Positions 31,956-39,805 of a stretch of 64,000 nucleotides of DNA are shown one piece after another. Source of the DNA: a virus; IMG/VR virus record IMGVR_UViG_3300036792_000176, positions 1 through 64,000 of that record. The stretch is one strand, 5' to 3'. Each line of letters opens with the position of its first letter. Position 1 is the stretch's first letter. The position numbers and the translations under genes were made by a program. A model generated the notes under the pieces. The model saw nothing but the letters and a program-made list of their open reading frames with translations. It was not told the DNA's origin and searched no databases.

Positions 31956-32455
31956 GAGTGATCCTCGACTTCTACTTCGACGACCTGGAGCAGCGCTGCC
32001 TGAATCCGAAGTGCGACTTCAGAGTCGGGCCGTACAGCGAGGAGTGGCGCGGTGGCTGCCCCAACTACCTGGCCGAGGAGCGGAGGACATGCAACAGTGC
32101 GCTCGGATTCTTCCGGGCGTTCGGGAACGAGGCACAGCGCAGCGTTCAGGTGAGGCGGGAAGACGCCCGCCTCCCTGGATCGAACTGCAGGCCAGACGTT
32201 ATCTACGGGGAGAGGTTATGGGGTACAACAACGAGGCGATGCACACTGCGATGTCCATTCTCGAGGCCATCGCCATTCCGGAGCTGCCGGCCATGCTCAA
32301 GAAGATGGTGCTGGATGGCACAGCCGAGGTCATCTGGGACCCGCATGTTAGCGGTGTCGTCGGCTTCATCTACCCAGGCACCAACAGGGCCATGTGCGTG
32401 GTGTACGTTAACCGCAATGACTTCGAGCTTGAGGACGAGTTCGAGAACAAGGTAA
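31952..32455 (+). CDS. Cys-containing protein with long 3' overlap
   Basis: Coupled to the previous gene by ATGA. The first ~90 residues look genuine (CLNPKCDFRVGPYSEEWRGG, CPNYLAEERRTC; zinc-like). From 32218 the frame runs inside the next gene for 238 bp, and the translated tail there is Arg/Ser/Pro-rich noise. Either the stop has drifted downstream without selection, or a frameshift joined two reading frames. The useful part is residues 1-~90. Confidence 0.45.
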   Translation: MRVILDFYFDDLEQRCLNPKCDFRVGPYSEEWRGGCPNYLAEERRTCNSALGFFRAFGNEAQRSVQVRREDARLPGSNCRPDVIYGERLWGTTTRRCTLRCPFSRPSPFRSCRPCSRRWCWMAQPRSSGTRMLAVSSASSTQAPTGPCAWCTLTAMTSSLRTSSRTR

Positions 32456-32499
32456 TGCGGTCCGGTACCGACGTCACAATCAAGGAGGATGGCTCGTGA
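32218..32499 (+). CDS. Hypothetical protein (93 aa)
   Basis: ATG after GGGGAGAGGTT. Helix MGYNNEAMHTAMSILEAIAI then strands (AEVIWDPHVSGVVGFIYPGT, AMCVVYVNRND). Alpha/beta fold likely. Overlaps the 3' end of the previous frame and the next GTG (GTGA). Confidence 0.58.
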   Translation: MGYNNEAMHTAMSILEAIAIPELPAMLKKMVLDGTAEVIWDPHVSGVVGFIYPGTNRAMCVVYVNRNDFELEDEFENKVMRSGTDVTIKEDGS

Positions 32500-32693
32500 A
32501 TGAAGGATGCAATCACAGCAAGATAGGGTCGATCGCGTCCATCGAGGAGGGCAGGCACTGTGCATTCATGACGTGCCCGAACTACCGCGAGAAGTGCCCG
32601 TTGCACGCTATCGCGAAGACAGGGGAGGAATGCAACCTGACGATGCGGACCGACGTTACCCTAGCCGACCCGCCGGTACCGCCGGTACCCTAG
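32496..32693 (+). CDS. Small Cys/His protein (65 aa)
   Basis: GTG overlapping the previous stop. CNHSKIGSIASIEEGRHCAF, CPNYREKCPLHA and a later Cys make a probable zinc finger. The last ~12 residues (ADPPVPPVP) run into the CCCTAG-rich promoter DNA and are probably not functional. Confidence 0.5.
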   Translation: MNEGCNHSKIGSIASIEEGRHCAFMTCPNYREKCPLHAIAKTGEECNLTMRTDVTLADPPVPPVP

Positions 32694-32718
32694 CCGTACC
32701 GCGTACGCCCCGGTACCC

Positions 32719-32748
32719 TAGCCCTAGCGGTATGCATACGGGTACGAT
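32719..32748 (+). promoter_or_regulatory. Predicted promoter, duplicate of the 29749 region
   Basis: TAGCCC (32719-32724), 18 bp, TACGAT (32743-32748). The surrounding ~40 bp matches the 29740-29783 promoter, but here a ~50-base leader with AGGAGG follows instead of an immediate ATG. Confidence 0.58.
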
Positions 32749-32804
32749 ATACCTACCGGGCCCCGGGCGATAGGCCAGAGGCCGTCAGGCAAACAGGAGG
32801 AATC

Positions 32805-33284
32805 ATGAGCTACGGAAGATCAAGGCACGTCTTTGGATTCGGCAACAATGCCGACGAGATCGATGACAGCGCGCTAGCTGAGGCAGCGAAGGCATTCAGG
32901 CCTGGCACTAAGCTGCGTGTCCATCCCACGTACACCATCACGGATGTAGGAGGTGCGGCATCTCCTACTCGCTCAATGATGGAAGAGATGGGCGTTGACC
33001 CTACTAAGGTGGCATTCGCGGCGTCCGTCACGGTAAATGAGGTTCTACCCGAGGACGGCCGGTACGTCACGATGTTCATCGGCAGGAAAGAAGAGCCGAC
33101 ACGCCTGATCGGGATCACTGACACAGAGCAGGAGGGCAGGGAGCTGGCGCGCGAGGACTACGTATGGCCCGAGCAGCCTGCGATCAAGTGGGTCAGGCAG
33201 AGGGGGCAGGAGCCGACCCTGGTCACTACAGGAGAGACCGGCGACAGCACCGGTGAGTACCAGATCCACAGGGAGTTTGGGTGA
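32805..33284 (+). CDS. Hypothetical protein (159 aa)
   Basis: ATG after ACAGGAGGAATC. FGNNADEIDDSALAEAAKAF, then TKLRVHPTYTITDVGGAASP and YVTMFIGRKEEPTRLIGI: mixed alpha/beta. No family recognised. Overlaps the next GTG by 4 bp. Confidence 0.57.
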   Translation: MSYGRSRHVFGFGNNADEIDDSALAEAAKAFRPGTKLRVHPTYTITDVGGAASPTRSMMEEMGVDPTKVAFAASVTVNEVLPEDGRYVTMFIGRKEEPTRLIGITDTEQEGRELAREDYVWPEQPAIKWVRQRGQEPTLVTTGETGDSTGEYQIHREFG

Positions 33285-33487
33285 AGGTACTGATCACGAT
33301 AAAAGACACCATCGAGGACGCACGTGAGGTGCGGATGATGGTGAACACAACGAGCGAAGTGTTCATGCACACATTCGCCGATGATGGCGTGATCATCCAG
33401 GACATGGAGATCATCGAGGACGGTCCGCCTGAACCTCCAAAGCCAAAGCGCAGTAAGCGCAAGATCTGTAAGGAGCCGTGGCAGTAG
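33281..33487 (+). CDS. Tiny protein with basic tail (68 aa)
   Basis: GTG (GTGA overlap). Strand-helix start VKVLITIKDTIEDAREVRMM, then a Pro/Lys tail (PPKPKRSKRKICKEPWQ) that could bind nucleic acid. Function unknown. Confidence 0.55.
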   Translation: MKVLITIKDTIEDAREVRMMVNTTSEVFMHTFADDGVIIQDMEIIEDGPPEPPKPKRSKRKICKEPWQ

Positions 33488-33488
33488 C

Positions 33489-33917
33489 ATGAGCATCCAC
33501 ATAGGCTTCACCGGCACGCGCAAGGGCATGACAAGCGAGCAGAATGAGAAGATTCGCTTCACGCTGCAGAGCTTCAGAGACTACCACTTCGGGATGGACC
33601 TGGTATTCCATCACGGAGACGAGCCGCACTCTGACCGCGAGGCCGCCGAGATAGCGCAGAAGATCGGGTATCGGATAAAGCCGCATCCGCCAGCGGCCAT
33701 GACATCAGAGGACCTGCTAAAGAGGAATCGCGAGATCGTGGCCGCTGTCGAGAATCTATTCGCAGCGCCAGGCGGATTTAAAGAGGAGCTGCGGTCTGGT
33801 ACCTGGGCCACTGTTCGCTACGGTAGGCAGGCTGGCCTGGAAGGGCTGATCATTTGGCCAGATGGCTGCCGCTGCCCTCTGTCGGCCAAGGAGCACGTCC
33901 ACGGCGTACGATTCTAG
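33489..33917 (+). CDS. SLOG/Rossmann-like protein (142 aa)
   Basis: Starts MSIHIGFTGTRKGMTSEQNE, the GxTGTR glycine loop of SLOG-superfamily proteins (YspA/DprA/lysine-decarboxylase-like), followed by LVFHHGDEPHSDREAAEIAQ where relatives have HGDxxGAD, then IVAAVENLFAAPGG. This group binds nucleotide-derived ligands. In phages its role is unclear; sensing of nucleotide signals is one idea. Confidence 0.62.
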   Translation: MSIHIGFTGTRKGMTSEQNEKIRFTLQSFRDYHFGMDLVFHHGDEPHSDREAAEIAQKIGYRIKPHPPAAMTSEDLLKRNREIVAAVENLFAAPGGFKEELRSGTWATVRYGRQAGLEGLIIWPDGCRCPLSAKEHVHGVRF

Positions 33918-33925
33918 GAGTAAGC

Positions 33926-34078
33926 ATGCAAAAGGAAGCTTCTGATACACCCCGGTATGTCATATACGATATGCCCGAAGACATTCCGCTGGGAGCATTC
34001 GTGACCCTCCGAAGGATGTCGAAGCAGGAGATCGACGGCGAGGACACCGTCGTCTACGAGTATCTGGGGCACGAATAG
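33926..34078 (+). CDS. Very small acidic protein (50 aa)
   Basis: ATG after AGGAGTAAGC. MQKEASDTPRYVIYDMPEDI then GAFVTLRRMSKQEIDGEDTV. Stop overlaps the next GTG by one base. Function unknown. Confidence 0.52.
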   Translation: MQKEASDTPRYVIYDMPEDIPLGAFVTLRRMSKQEIDGEDTVVYEYLGHE

Positions 34079-34761
34079 TGAAAGACACCTATTACGAGAG
34101 AGAGACATGGGCGACTGTCGACATGATCAACCCGCCGTTGCCCGGCATATCATTCTCCGTAGTGTCAAGAGTGCGAGTCCGTCGCCGTGGGCGAGGCGCG
34201 GCTAAACGACTAATGGCGCAGGTACTCGAAGACGCCGACAGAGAGGGAGTGCCGCTCATCCTCGCGGTCGATCCGGATTACCAAGCCAACCCGGATATGG
34301 ATATCGACCGGCTACGCGCGTGGTACGAGAGGCTTGGCTTCCGCAGAATTATCAGCAACGAGCCTGACTTCCTCCTGCGCAACCCCAAGGTGTACGAGGG
34401 AACCGGCTGGCCACAGAAGCTGGAGTCAAAGCGGGCATACTGCACCAATCCGGCGCATGGCTACGGTGAGCACGACAGGATGTGCGTGCCCCCGGCAGAT
34501 CCTACCAATCCCAACATACGCATGATCCGTGTCCTGTGGGGCCTGTGCGGATACTGCAACGACACGGACGATCACACACACAGTCTTGCCGATTTTGCCA
34601 GGTGGCATCATCAGCGGATGAGGGTCGGCTACTCAGAGAGGAACAAGTGGGCCAACCCGGATGAGGATGGATCCATAGTTATCCACGGAGACATGGAGAT
34701 AATGCTGCTGTCCGATGGCTACCGGAAGGAGCGGAAGGATGGACGCCGAGAGGGAGCGTAG
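34078..34761 (+). CDS. GNAT acetyltransferase fused to a Cys/His domain
   Basis: Residues 1-~100 are a short GNAT fold: acetyl-CoA loop in RVRRRGRGAAKRLMAQVLED (R/Q-x-x-G-x-G/A form), then PLILAVDPD and LRAWYERLGFRRI, the usual last helix-strand. Residues ~120-185 hold Cys/His pairs (AYCTNPAHGYGEHDRMC, GLCGYCNDTDDHTHS) that could bind zinc. The substrate is unknown; a host protein or an aminoglycoside-like molecule cannot be told apart by sequence. Confidence 0.68.
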   Translation: MKDTYYERETWATVDMINPPLPGISFSVVSRVRVRRRGRGAAKRLMAQVLEDADREGVPLILAVDPDYQANPDMDIDRLRAWYERLGFRRIISNEPDFLLRNPKVYEGTGWPQKLESKRAYCTNPAHGYGEHDRMCVPPADPTNPNIRMIRVLWGLCGYCNDTDDHTHSLADFARWHHQRMRVGYSERNKWANPDEDGSIVIHGDMEIMLLSDGYRKERKDGRREGA

Positions 34762-35035
34762 GTACGCCGATAGGCTCAGGAAGCATAACGATATGCTAAT
34801 CATCCTGTCTGGAATGGGCAAAGCCGAGCGCGCCGTAAGATGGATCGTATTCATAACAGCGGCTGTATCGACAACCGTCGGTATATACCTTGCGTTTGAC
34901 CACACCCCGAACATTGGCTACGGCTGGCCTATGATCGTGACCGGCGTAATCATGCTCATCCTGTTCGGGCCGCTCTACGACCAGTTCATGTATCTGTGCA
35001 TAAGAGTGAACGACTGCTGGCCACCGAGAGGCTGA
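34739..35035 (+). CDS. Small membrane protein, two TM helices (98 aa)
   Basis: ATG after GGAAGGAGCGGAAGG inside the end of the GNAT gene. Charged N-terminus (ERERRYADRLRKHN), then TM helices ~31-52 (VRWIVFITAAVSTTVGIYLA) and ~60-85. Holin-like in size; function unknown. Last gene before a bidirectional terminator. Confidence 0.6.
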   Translation: MDAERERRYADRLRKHNDMLIILSGMGKAERAVRWIVFITAAVSTTVGIYLAFDHTPNIGYGWPMIVTGVIMLILFGPLYDQFMYLCIRVNDCWPPRG

Positions 35036-35064
35036 GCCCTGGAGCTCCGAGATACGGACGTAAG

Positions 35065-35096
35065 AGGGCCCGGTAGCCGTACGGCTACCGGGCCCT
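35065..35096. terminator. 32-bp perfect palindrome, bidirectional terminator
   Basis: Arms AGGGCCCGGTAGCCGT and its exact reverse complement meet with no spacer. It lies between convergent transcription units (plus strand ending 35035, minus strand ending 35139), as expected for a shared terminator. Confidence 0.7.
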
Positions 35097-35138
35097 AGGC
35101 GCGCGGCGTAGGGGCGAGCTCCGCCCCGTTTACGCGAG

Positions 35139-35669
35139 CTAGAGGATCATAGGGTTCCATAGGCGGTCGCGTAGGCGGGCTGACTTACGGGCACGACGTA
35201 GCATGGTGATGAGGTGACGGGCAGCATCACGCTTATGCATACTGCCTACAGTATCCTGGTACAGACCCCAGGCCCTGAGACGATCGTCCGTAGCGGTGCT
35301 CTTCGCCATACCGCGCGTCTGCTGCACGATACGCGCGTCATTCAGGAATCTACGATGCCTGGCATACTCGAGCATGGCATTTATGCGAACCGGAGAGAAC
35401 ACGTCATCGTCTGTGAAGGGGTTGTCATTATCGAACTTCTCGGTGACGACGGCCGGTCCTATTCCGTAGTCCAGGCTCTGTACCTCACGGACGGTTCGGG
35501 CGATAATGTCAACCTGGGCACATTCATCGCCGGTAACCTCTCGGCACTCGAAGCGCAGCCATCTTCCGGGGGCATCGCCGTAGATCGACATCCGAGGTAC
35601 CTGTGCTATGCATATCCCAGTAGTTCCGCCAGGATCAAGTGCGACCATGTTCAGATGCGGGGGTGTCAC
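35139..35669 (-). CDS. RuvC-like Holliday-junction nuclease
   Basis: GTG at 35669 overlaps the upstream stop (GTGA), giving 176 residues. MVALDPGGTTGICIA holds the first catalytic Asp of the RNase H/RuvC fold; VVTEKFD supplies the Glu of the second strand; the C-terminal helix GSMHKRDAARHLITMLRRAR supplies the final Asp. Phage RuvC-like enzymes resolve branched replication or recombination DNA before packaging. Specificity not determinable here. Confidence 0.7.
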   Translation of the reverse strand: MTPPHLNMVALDPGGTTGICIAQVPRMSIYGDAPGRWLRFECREVTGDECAQVDIIARTVREVQSLDYGIGPAVVTEKFDNDNPFTDDDVFSPVRINAMLEYARHRRFLNDARIVQQTRGMAKSTATDDRLRAWGLYQDTVGSMHKRDAARHLITMLRRARKSARLRDRLWNPMIL

Positions 35670-35830
35670 ACAGTCACCACGATTACTGCTATCACTGCCG
35701 CTAGTGCGACGACCATGCATGTCATGACGATGCCTAGCATGAAGCCAGCTACAGCAGGAGGGAAGTCCACTCCTGTAGCCATGAATGTAATTGTACGAAT
35801 TCTCTCGTCCAGATCTGCGAGCCGTGTCAT
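35666..35830 (-). CDS. Small membrane protein (54 aa)
   Basis: ATG overlaps the upstream stop (TGATG). Short polar N-terminus (MTRLADLDERIRTITFMATG), then one long hydrophobic helix (VAGFMLGIVMTCMVVALAAV and on). Coupled to the RuvC-like gene. Role unknown. Confidence 0.55.
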   Translation of the reverse strand: MTRLADLDERIRTITFMATGVDFPPAVAGFMLGIVMTCMVVALAAVIAVIVVTV

Positions 35831-35982
35831 CACCGGATCACTTCCTTCCATTCTTCCCATTTCATATTGGGGTGGTCTTGCTCCCAGCGTCTTCGCTTCT
35901 CGAGCTTGCGGTACCGTTTGGCCGTGTAGAGCATGAAGCCACATATTGCAACTAGTAGGTACGGAATCATTTCCGTTATCAT
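35830..35982 (-). CDS. Small membrane protein (50 aa)
   Basis: ATG at 35982 has GGAGG 9 bp upstream. TM helix near the start (EMIPYLLVAICGFMLYTAKR) then a basic/aromatic tail (KRRRWEQDHPNMKWEEWKEV). Together with the next gene it could form a membrane pair; function unknown. Confidence 0.55.
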   Translation of the reverse strand: MITEMIPYLLVAICGFMLYTAKRYRKLEKRRRWEQDHPNMKWEEWKEVIR

Positions 35983-36179
35983 ATCCGAATACCTCCGGCT
36001 AGTGTCTGTGATGAGAGGGTAAGGTAGCCAATTGCATGAGAAGCCATCGCCAGAATCTCGGGTAGTGGCAATGCCCTGCACGAGATATCTACCGGGCAGT
36101 GAAGGTCACCGGAGTACTCGTCATACTGCATATAAACACCGTGAATTCCGCAGAACGGCGATGAAGAGGAGTCGGGCAA
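35979..36179 (-). CDS. Small hypothetical protein, TTG start (66 aa)
   Basis: Uses TTG at 36179 with AAAGGG upstream; the stop overlaps the next ATG (ATGA). FCGIHGVYMQYDEYSGDLHC has a Cys/His set; the second half is helical. The rare start and small size lower confidence. Confidence 0.45.
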   Translation of the reverse strand: MPDSSSSPFCGIHGVYMQYDEYSGDLHCPVDISCRALPLPEILAMASHAIGYLTLSSQTLAGGIRI

Positions 36180-36278
36180 AGTTTCCCTTTCTGCGTATTA
36201 AGGTTTCTCGGGCGGACCCCCGATCGGTACGGTAAGGTAACCGCTAGCTAAGCCCGAGCCCGGAGGTCCTGCCCGATA

Positions 36279-38420
36279 ATGAGTATAGCCGATCGTACCC
36301 GAAACCGCGCGGTTTCGGGCGATTCGGAGGAGCGCCGTGACGCTGCGCTTCTCACTGCAAGGAGGCTAGTTCGCTATGGAATGCCCGTATTTCCAGCAAG
36401 GGTTGATGAAGATGGAAATCCCGACAGAGACGATAGACGATGGGCACGGTGGCAGAGGTACCCTGCAGATATGGATGTACTTGCAGGATACCGCCCCGGC
36501 GACGCACTGGCGGCAGTATGCGGCATCACATTCGATGTCATTGACATCGACCCGAGGAACGGCGGCAAGTTCTCATTCAACAGGATGTCGGATGAGCTCG
36601 GCGACTCGGCTCCAAAAGTGTACGGAATGTCTAAGACGCCGAGTGGCGGAACTCACCTCTACATCGCAGCTCTGGGCATAGGTAGCCATAACGGCTTTAT
36701 GCCGGGAATTGACCTAAAGGGTGGATTCCCAGACGGTAGTGGACGTGGCTTTGTATTCATCCCTCCAACCATCCGTCCGGTCAAAGGACACGATGGCGAA
36801 AACGGTGTCATAACAGGCGGATACGCCGAACAGGGCGTACGCATGGGTACGTACAAATGGCTCGAGCAGATGTCGCCCCCAGGAGGAGACTCATCCTCAG
36901 AGGAGATCTCATCCTACATACTGGCAGCCGTAGAAGGATCGCGAACACAGAGACCTACTGGTCAGCATGGTGCGAGGATAACCGCTAATCGGCTACGGTC
37001 TGACTGTATCAAGGCCGAGGCCGGGGGACAGCGCGCAGCCATGCTCCGTTATGTTCACGAGCTAGAGCGCAAGGGCTACGACAAGAATGACATCCTGGTT
37101 CTACTTCGCAGTCTATGCGCAGATATGCCCGTTTACGATGAGCGTCGCCCTTGGTGGCCTGTAAAAGGTCGCAACCCGGACCGAGAGCTGCTGACGCTGT
37201 TCCATCGTAGCGGGACAGTGATACCGGACGCCACCGATGAAGAGCTAAGCATTCTTGAGGGTCCCAGCGTGGCACAGGTTGTGCCGATGGGACTGACGCC
37301 ATTCTCTGAGATAGACCGCGGTCTCAGCAGCTGGCTCTGGAAAAGATACATCGCTGTCGGTGACATAACCATACTGGACGGAGACGCTGGTAATGGTAAG
37401 TCACTGATAACGCTAGACATCGGCGCTCGCGCAACTCGAGGGCGTGAGATGCCGGATGACTCGGACGGGCCTGATTGCTGCTCTGTCCTGCTGCTAGCGC
37501 CAGAGGACAGCGACAAGGTGACGGCTGGACGTCTAGAGGCCGCGAGCGCGGATATGACGCGGATCTTCAGGCCAGCGCTCACCCTGAGGAAGAAGAAGGG
37601 CAACGATGATCCGAAGGCGTACTCTGGGGATGAGCTAGTAACATTCCCAAAGAGCGTCAATAGGCTCAGAAGATGGATCGTAGCCTACGGCATCAAGCTG
37701 ATCATAGTTGACCCCATCTCTGCGTTTCTGGGCGAGAAGGTCAACAGCAACAACGACGCGAGCGTCCGCCAGGCCCTGGCCCCTCTGAGCGCAATGCTAT
37801 CAGAGGTAGGGTGTAGCGCCATATTCATCCGGCACTACAACAAGGACTCTACCCTCAAGGCGGCGCACCGTGGCGGTGGCTCGGTAGCGTTCGGTGCGGT
37901 ATCCCGCGTACAGCTGATCAGTGGCGAGGTACCGGCCGATAAGGCCGAGAAGTTCCAGTGTGAGGGCAAGGTCTTCGGTATAACGCAGGTGAAGAACAAC
38001 CACCTGAACCGTAGGCCAGGATACACGCTAGCGTATACCATTCAGGACAGTGACGTTGTCGCTGACACCGATGGCAACATGGCCCCTATGGTGCGCTGGC
38101 TCGGAGAGCTCACGCTGAGTGCGGACGAGCTAGCTGGCTCCGAGGTTAAGCCGAGACGCGGGCCAGAGCCGATGGTTCAGGATGAGATATCTGAAGTCAT
38201 CCAGTCCATGTTCGAGCATCAGGAGGTATGGGACGCCAAGGATGCCGTGAACGAGATAAAGGCGGCGGGTATCTCTGCCAACATGAGTACGGTGAACAAG
38301 GTGAAGAAGAAGATGGGTATCCGCAGCGTTCCGAGGCGCACGCGGGGTAAGCCTGGAACAACAGGCTGGAACTGGGTAATGGACGTAAAAATGAAGGTAT
38401 CTGAAGAGGAAGAAGAATAG
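36279..38420 (+). CDS. Prim-pol/RepA-like primase-helicase with winged-helix tail
   Basis: Main replication initiator/replisome enzyme, 713 residues. (1) ~20-200: prim-pol domain with catalytic VIDIDPRNGG and SGGTHLYIA. (2) ~340-560: RecA/RepA-like helicase with Walker A GDAGNGKS (~368-375), Walker B LIIVDP (~474-479) and FIRHYNKD (H-motif). (3) ~632-706: winged helix ending GTTGWNWVMD, shared with the two small regulators at 23309 and 24990. Tail acidic. AGCCCGGAGG precedes the ATG. The wing may bind origin or operator DNA. Confidence 0.85.
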   Translation: MSIADRTRNRAVSGDSEERRDAALLTARRLVRYGMPVFPARVDEDGNPDRDDRRWARWQRYPADMDVLAGYRPGDALAAVCGITFDVIDIDPRNGGKFSFNRMSDELGDSAPKVYGMSKTPSGGTHLYIAALGIGSHNGFMPGIDLKGGFPDGSGRGFVFIPPTIRPVKGHDGENGVITGGYAEQGVRMGTYKWLEQMSPPGGDSSSEEISSYILAAVEGSRTQRPTGQHGARITANRLRSDCIKAEAGGQRAAMLRYVHELERKGYDKNDILVLLRSLCADMPVYDERRPWWPVKGRNPDRELLTLFHRSGTVIPDATDEELSILEGPSVAQVVPMGLTPFSEIDRGLSSWLWKRYIAVGDITILDGDAGNGKSLITLDIGARATRGREMPDDSDGPDCCSVLLLAPEDSDKVTAGRLEAASADMTRIFRPALTLRKKKGNDDPKAYSGDELVTFPKSVNRLRRWIVAYGIKLIIVDPISAFLGEKVNSNNDASVRQALAPLSAMLSEVGCSAIFIRHYNKDSTLKAAHRGGGSVAFGAVSRVQLISGEVPADKAEKFQCEGKVFGITQVKNNHLNRRPGYTLAYTIQDSDVVADTDGNMAPMVRWLGELTLSADELAGSEVKPRRGPEPMVQDEISEVIQSMFEHQEVWDAKDAVNEIKAAGISANMSTVNKVKKKMGIRSVPRRTRGKPGTTGWNWVMDVKMKVSEEEEE

Positions 38421-38428
38421 GTAAACCC

Positions 38429-38458
38429 TAGCCTGCAGTCGCCGAGATAGGGTAGGAT
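38429..38458 (+). promoter_or_regulatory. Predicted promoter for a leaderless peptide gene
   Basis: TAGCCT (38429-38434), 18 bp, TAGGAT (38453-38458), six bases, ATG at 38465. Confidence 0.6.
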
Positions 38459-38464
38459 AGGGGT

Positions 38465-38539
38465 ATGACGTACCGTACCGGGGCGACCCCCGAATACTGG
38501 TGCGACCCCGGTAGGCCGAGAACAGAGGAATACCCATGA
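38465..38539 (+). CDS. Leaderless 24-residue peptide
   Basis: ATG sits 6 bp after a -10 box, without ribosome site. The short frame (begins MTYRTGATPEYWCDPGRP) ends in ATGA with the next gene. It may be a leader peptide whose translation opens the downstream gene rather than a functional protein. Confidence 0.45.
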   Translation: MTYRTGATPEYWCDPGRPRTEEYP

Positions 38540-38670
38540 ACTGGCCGTATGAGGAGTGCGAGGTTTGCGGAGGCGCTCTGATGTTCAACGGCGATGACTG
38601 GATGCACATCAACTCCGGGAAAGACGACACCCTTCACATCCCTTCACCAGACAGGAAGACGAATGCCTAA
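38536..38670 (+). CDS. Very small zinc-ribbon-like protein (44 aa)
   Basis: ATGA overlap with the leaderless peptide. MNWPYEECEVCGGALMFNGD has a CxxC; later HINSGKDDTLHIPSP has His. The stop overlaps the next ATG region by 8 bp. Function unknown. Confidence 0.5.
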   Translation: MNWPYEECEVCGGALMFNGDDWMHINSGKDDTLHIPSPDRKTNA

Positions 38671-38899
38671 GATCGAAATCAAGACGCAGATGACTGCCCA
38701 GCAGCTGATCGATCTCATAATGGCGAGCGGGGCTGACCTGAGCAAGCCTGCACAGATCTTCATCGACCTGGGGAACGACGGTGCCGAGTACTATGGCATC
38801 GGAAAGGTCGAGACCTGCTTCCATCCGGCCAGCAAGGACGACGAGCCCAATCCGTACACGAGCCTCGTTATCGGGCTCGGCGAATTCCACTGCGGGTGA
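38663..38899 (+). CDS. Hypothetical protein (78 aa)
   Basis: ATG after AGGAAGACGA. KIEIKTQMTAQQLIDLIMAS then AQIFIDLGNDGAEYYGIGKV: beta-alpha-beta. Small, function unknown. Confidence 0.57.
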   Translation: MPKIEIKTQMTAQQLIDLIMASGADLSKPAQIFIDLGNDGAEYYGIGKVETCFHPASKDDEPNPYTSLVIGLGEFHCG

Positions 38900-38903
38900 T
38901 GAC

Positions 38904-39359
38904 ATGCCTCGATCAAGCGAGTTCGCCAGGAAAGACCGGCAGCTCACGGGTGCCATCAAGAAGGTGCGCTCCGAGCTGCGCAACATCGTTCTGGACTGGA
39001 ATTCTGGTAGCTATCACGACAAGACTGCCAAGGACAGGAACAACACCCTAGCCACAATGTACGCCGCTGCCGAGCGAGCCCAGTTTGAGGCGTTCGAGGT
39101 TAAGCAGCTGATCGCTAGTTGGAAGGACCTGGAATCCGGCATGCCGGTTACCGCTCCTACGCAGCCCCAGCGAGTCATCCCTCACGCTCCGGAGTGCGAG
39201 GAGTTCGCGCTTACTACCAGGATCGGCAAGCAGCTGGACGAAGAGTTCAATAGCGGAAAGCTCGACGAGGGCACCTACTACCACAGCCTAAACGCTCTCG
39301 TCGCAACGCTACACGAGGCCGAAGAGTGCCCTGGCCGTCACGAGAAGCCTAGGGGCTAA
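38904..39359 (+). CDS. Helical hypothetical protein (151 aa)
   Basis: Four bases after the previous stop. Long helices (QLTGAIKKVRSELRNIVLDW, LATMYAAAERAQFEAFEVKQ) and a CPECEEF-like Cys near residue ~97. Coiled-coil-like; function unknown. Confidence 0.57.
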   Translation: MPRSSEFARKDRQLTGAIKKVRSELRNIVLDWNSGSYHDKTAKDRNNTLATMYAAAERAQFEAFEVKQLIASWKDLESGMPVTAPTQPQRVIPHAPECEEFALTTRIGKQLDEEFNSGKLDEGTYYHSLNALVATLHEAEECPGRHEKPRG

Positions 39360-39361
39360 TT

Positions 39362-39805
39362 ATGCCCGATACACTCAAGAGCCGGAAGGCTGAAATCAGC
39401 CGCGATCTCCGCGCCCGAATAAATCGAGGTGAGGAGATTGCCGGCAGTATCCTCCCTAAGAATCCATTCACCATACAAGTCGTCGGCAAGTCTTTCAGCA
39501 ATCTGCAGGCGAGGATCATCTACTCTGATCAGGCACCGTACTACATAACGGTTACCGAGGGTGATACATTCGCGGTCGATGGATCCGGAAGGACCGAGCC
39601 TGCTGTCAAGACCGAGCCTGCTGTCAGGCCCGACTTCTCGGTCGACATAAGCGAGGCTAAGTTCAGCAACCGTAACGGACTGGACCTAACGTTCTACCCG
39701 CATGGCCCTAGCCATGGCTTTACGATATCAGATATGACGACGGCCGAGCTGGCCGTAGTTCACCGCTACATCGGTGAGTTTCTAGAGGGGCAAAAGAATG
39801 GTTAG
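39362..39805 (+). CDS. Hypothetical protein (147 aa)
   Basis: N-terminal basic helix (KSRKAEISRDLRARINRGEE), strands (FTIQVVGKSFSNLQARIIYS), and a short direct repeat TEPAVKTEPAV at ~79-90. Overlaps the next start by 8 bp. Function unknown. Confidence 0.57.
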   Translation: MPDTLKSRKAEISRDLRARINRGEEIAGSILPKNPFTIQVVGKSFSNLQARIIYSDQAPYYITVTEGDTFAVDGSGRTEPAVKTEPAVRPDFSVDISEAKFSNRNGLDLTFYPHGPSHGFTISDMTTAELAVVHRYIGEFLEGQKNG

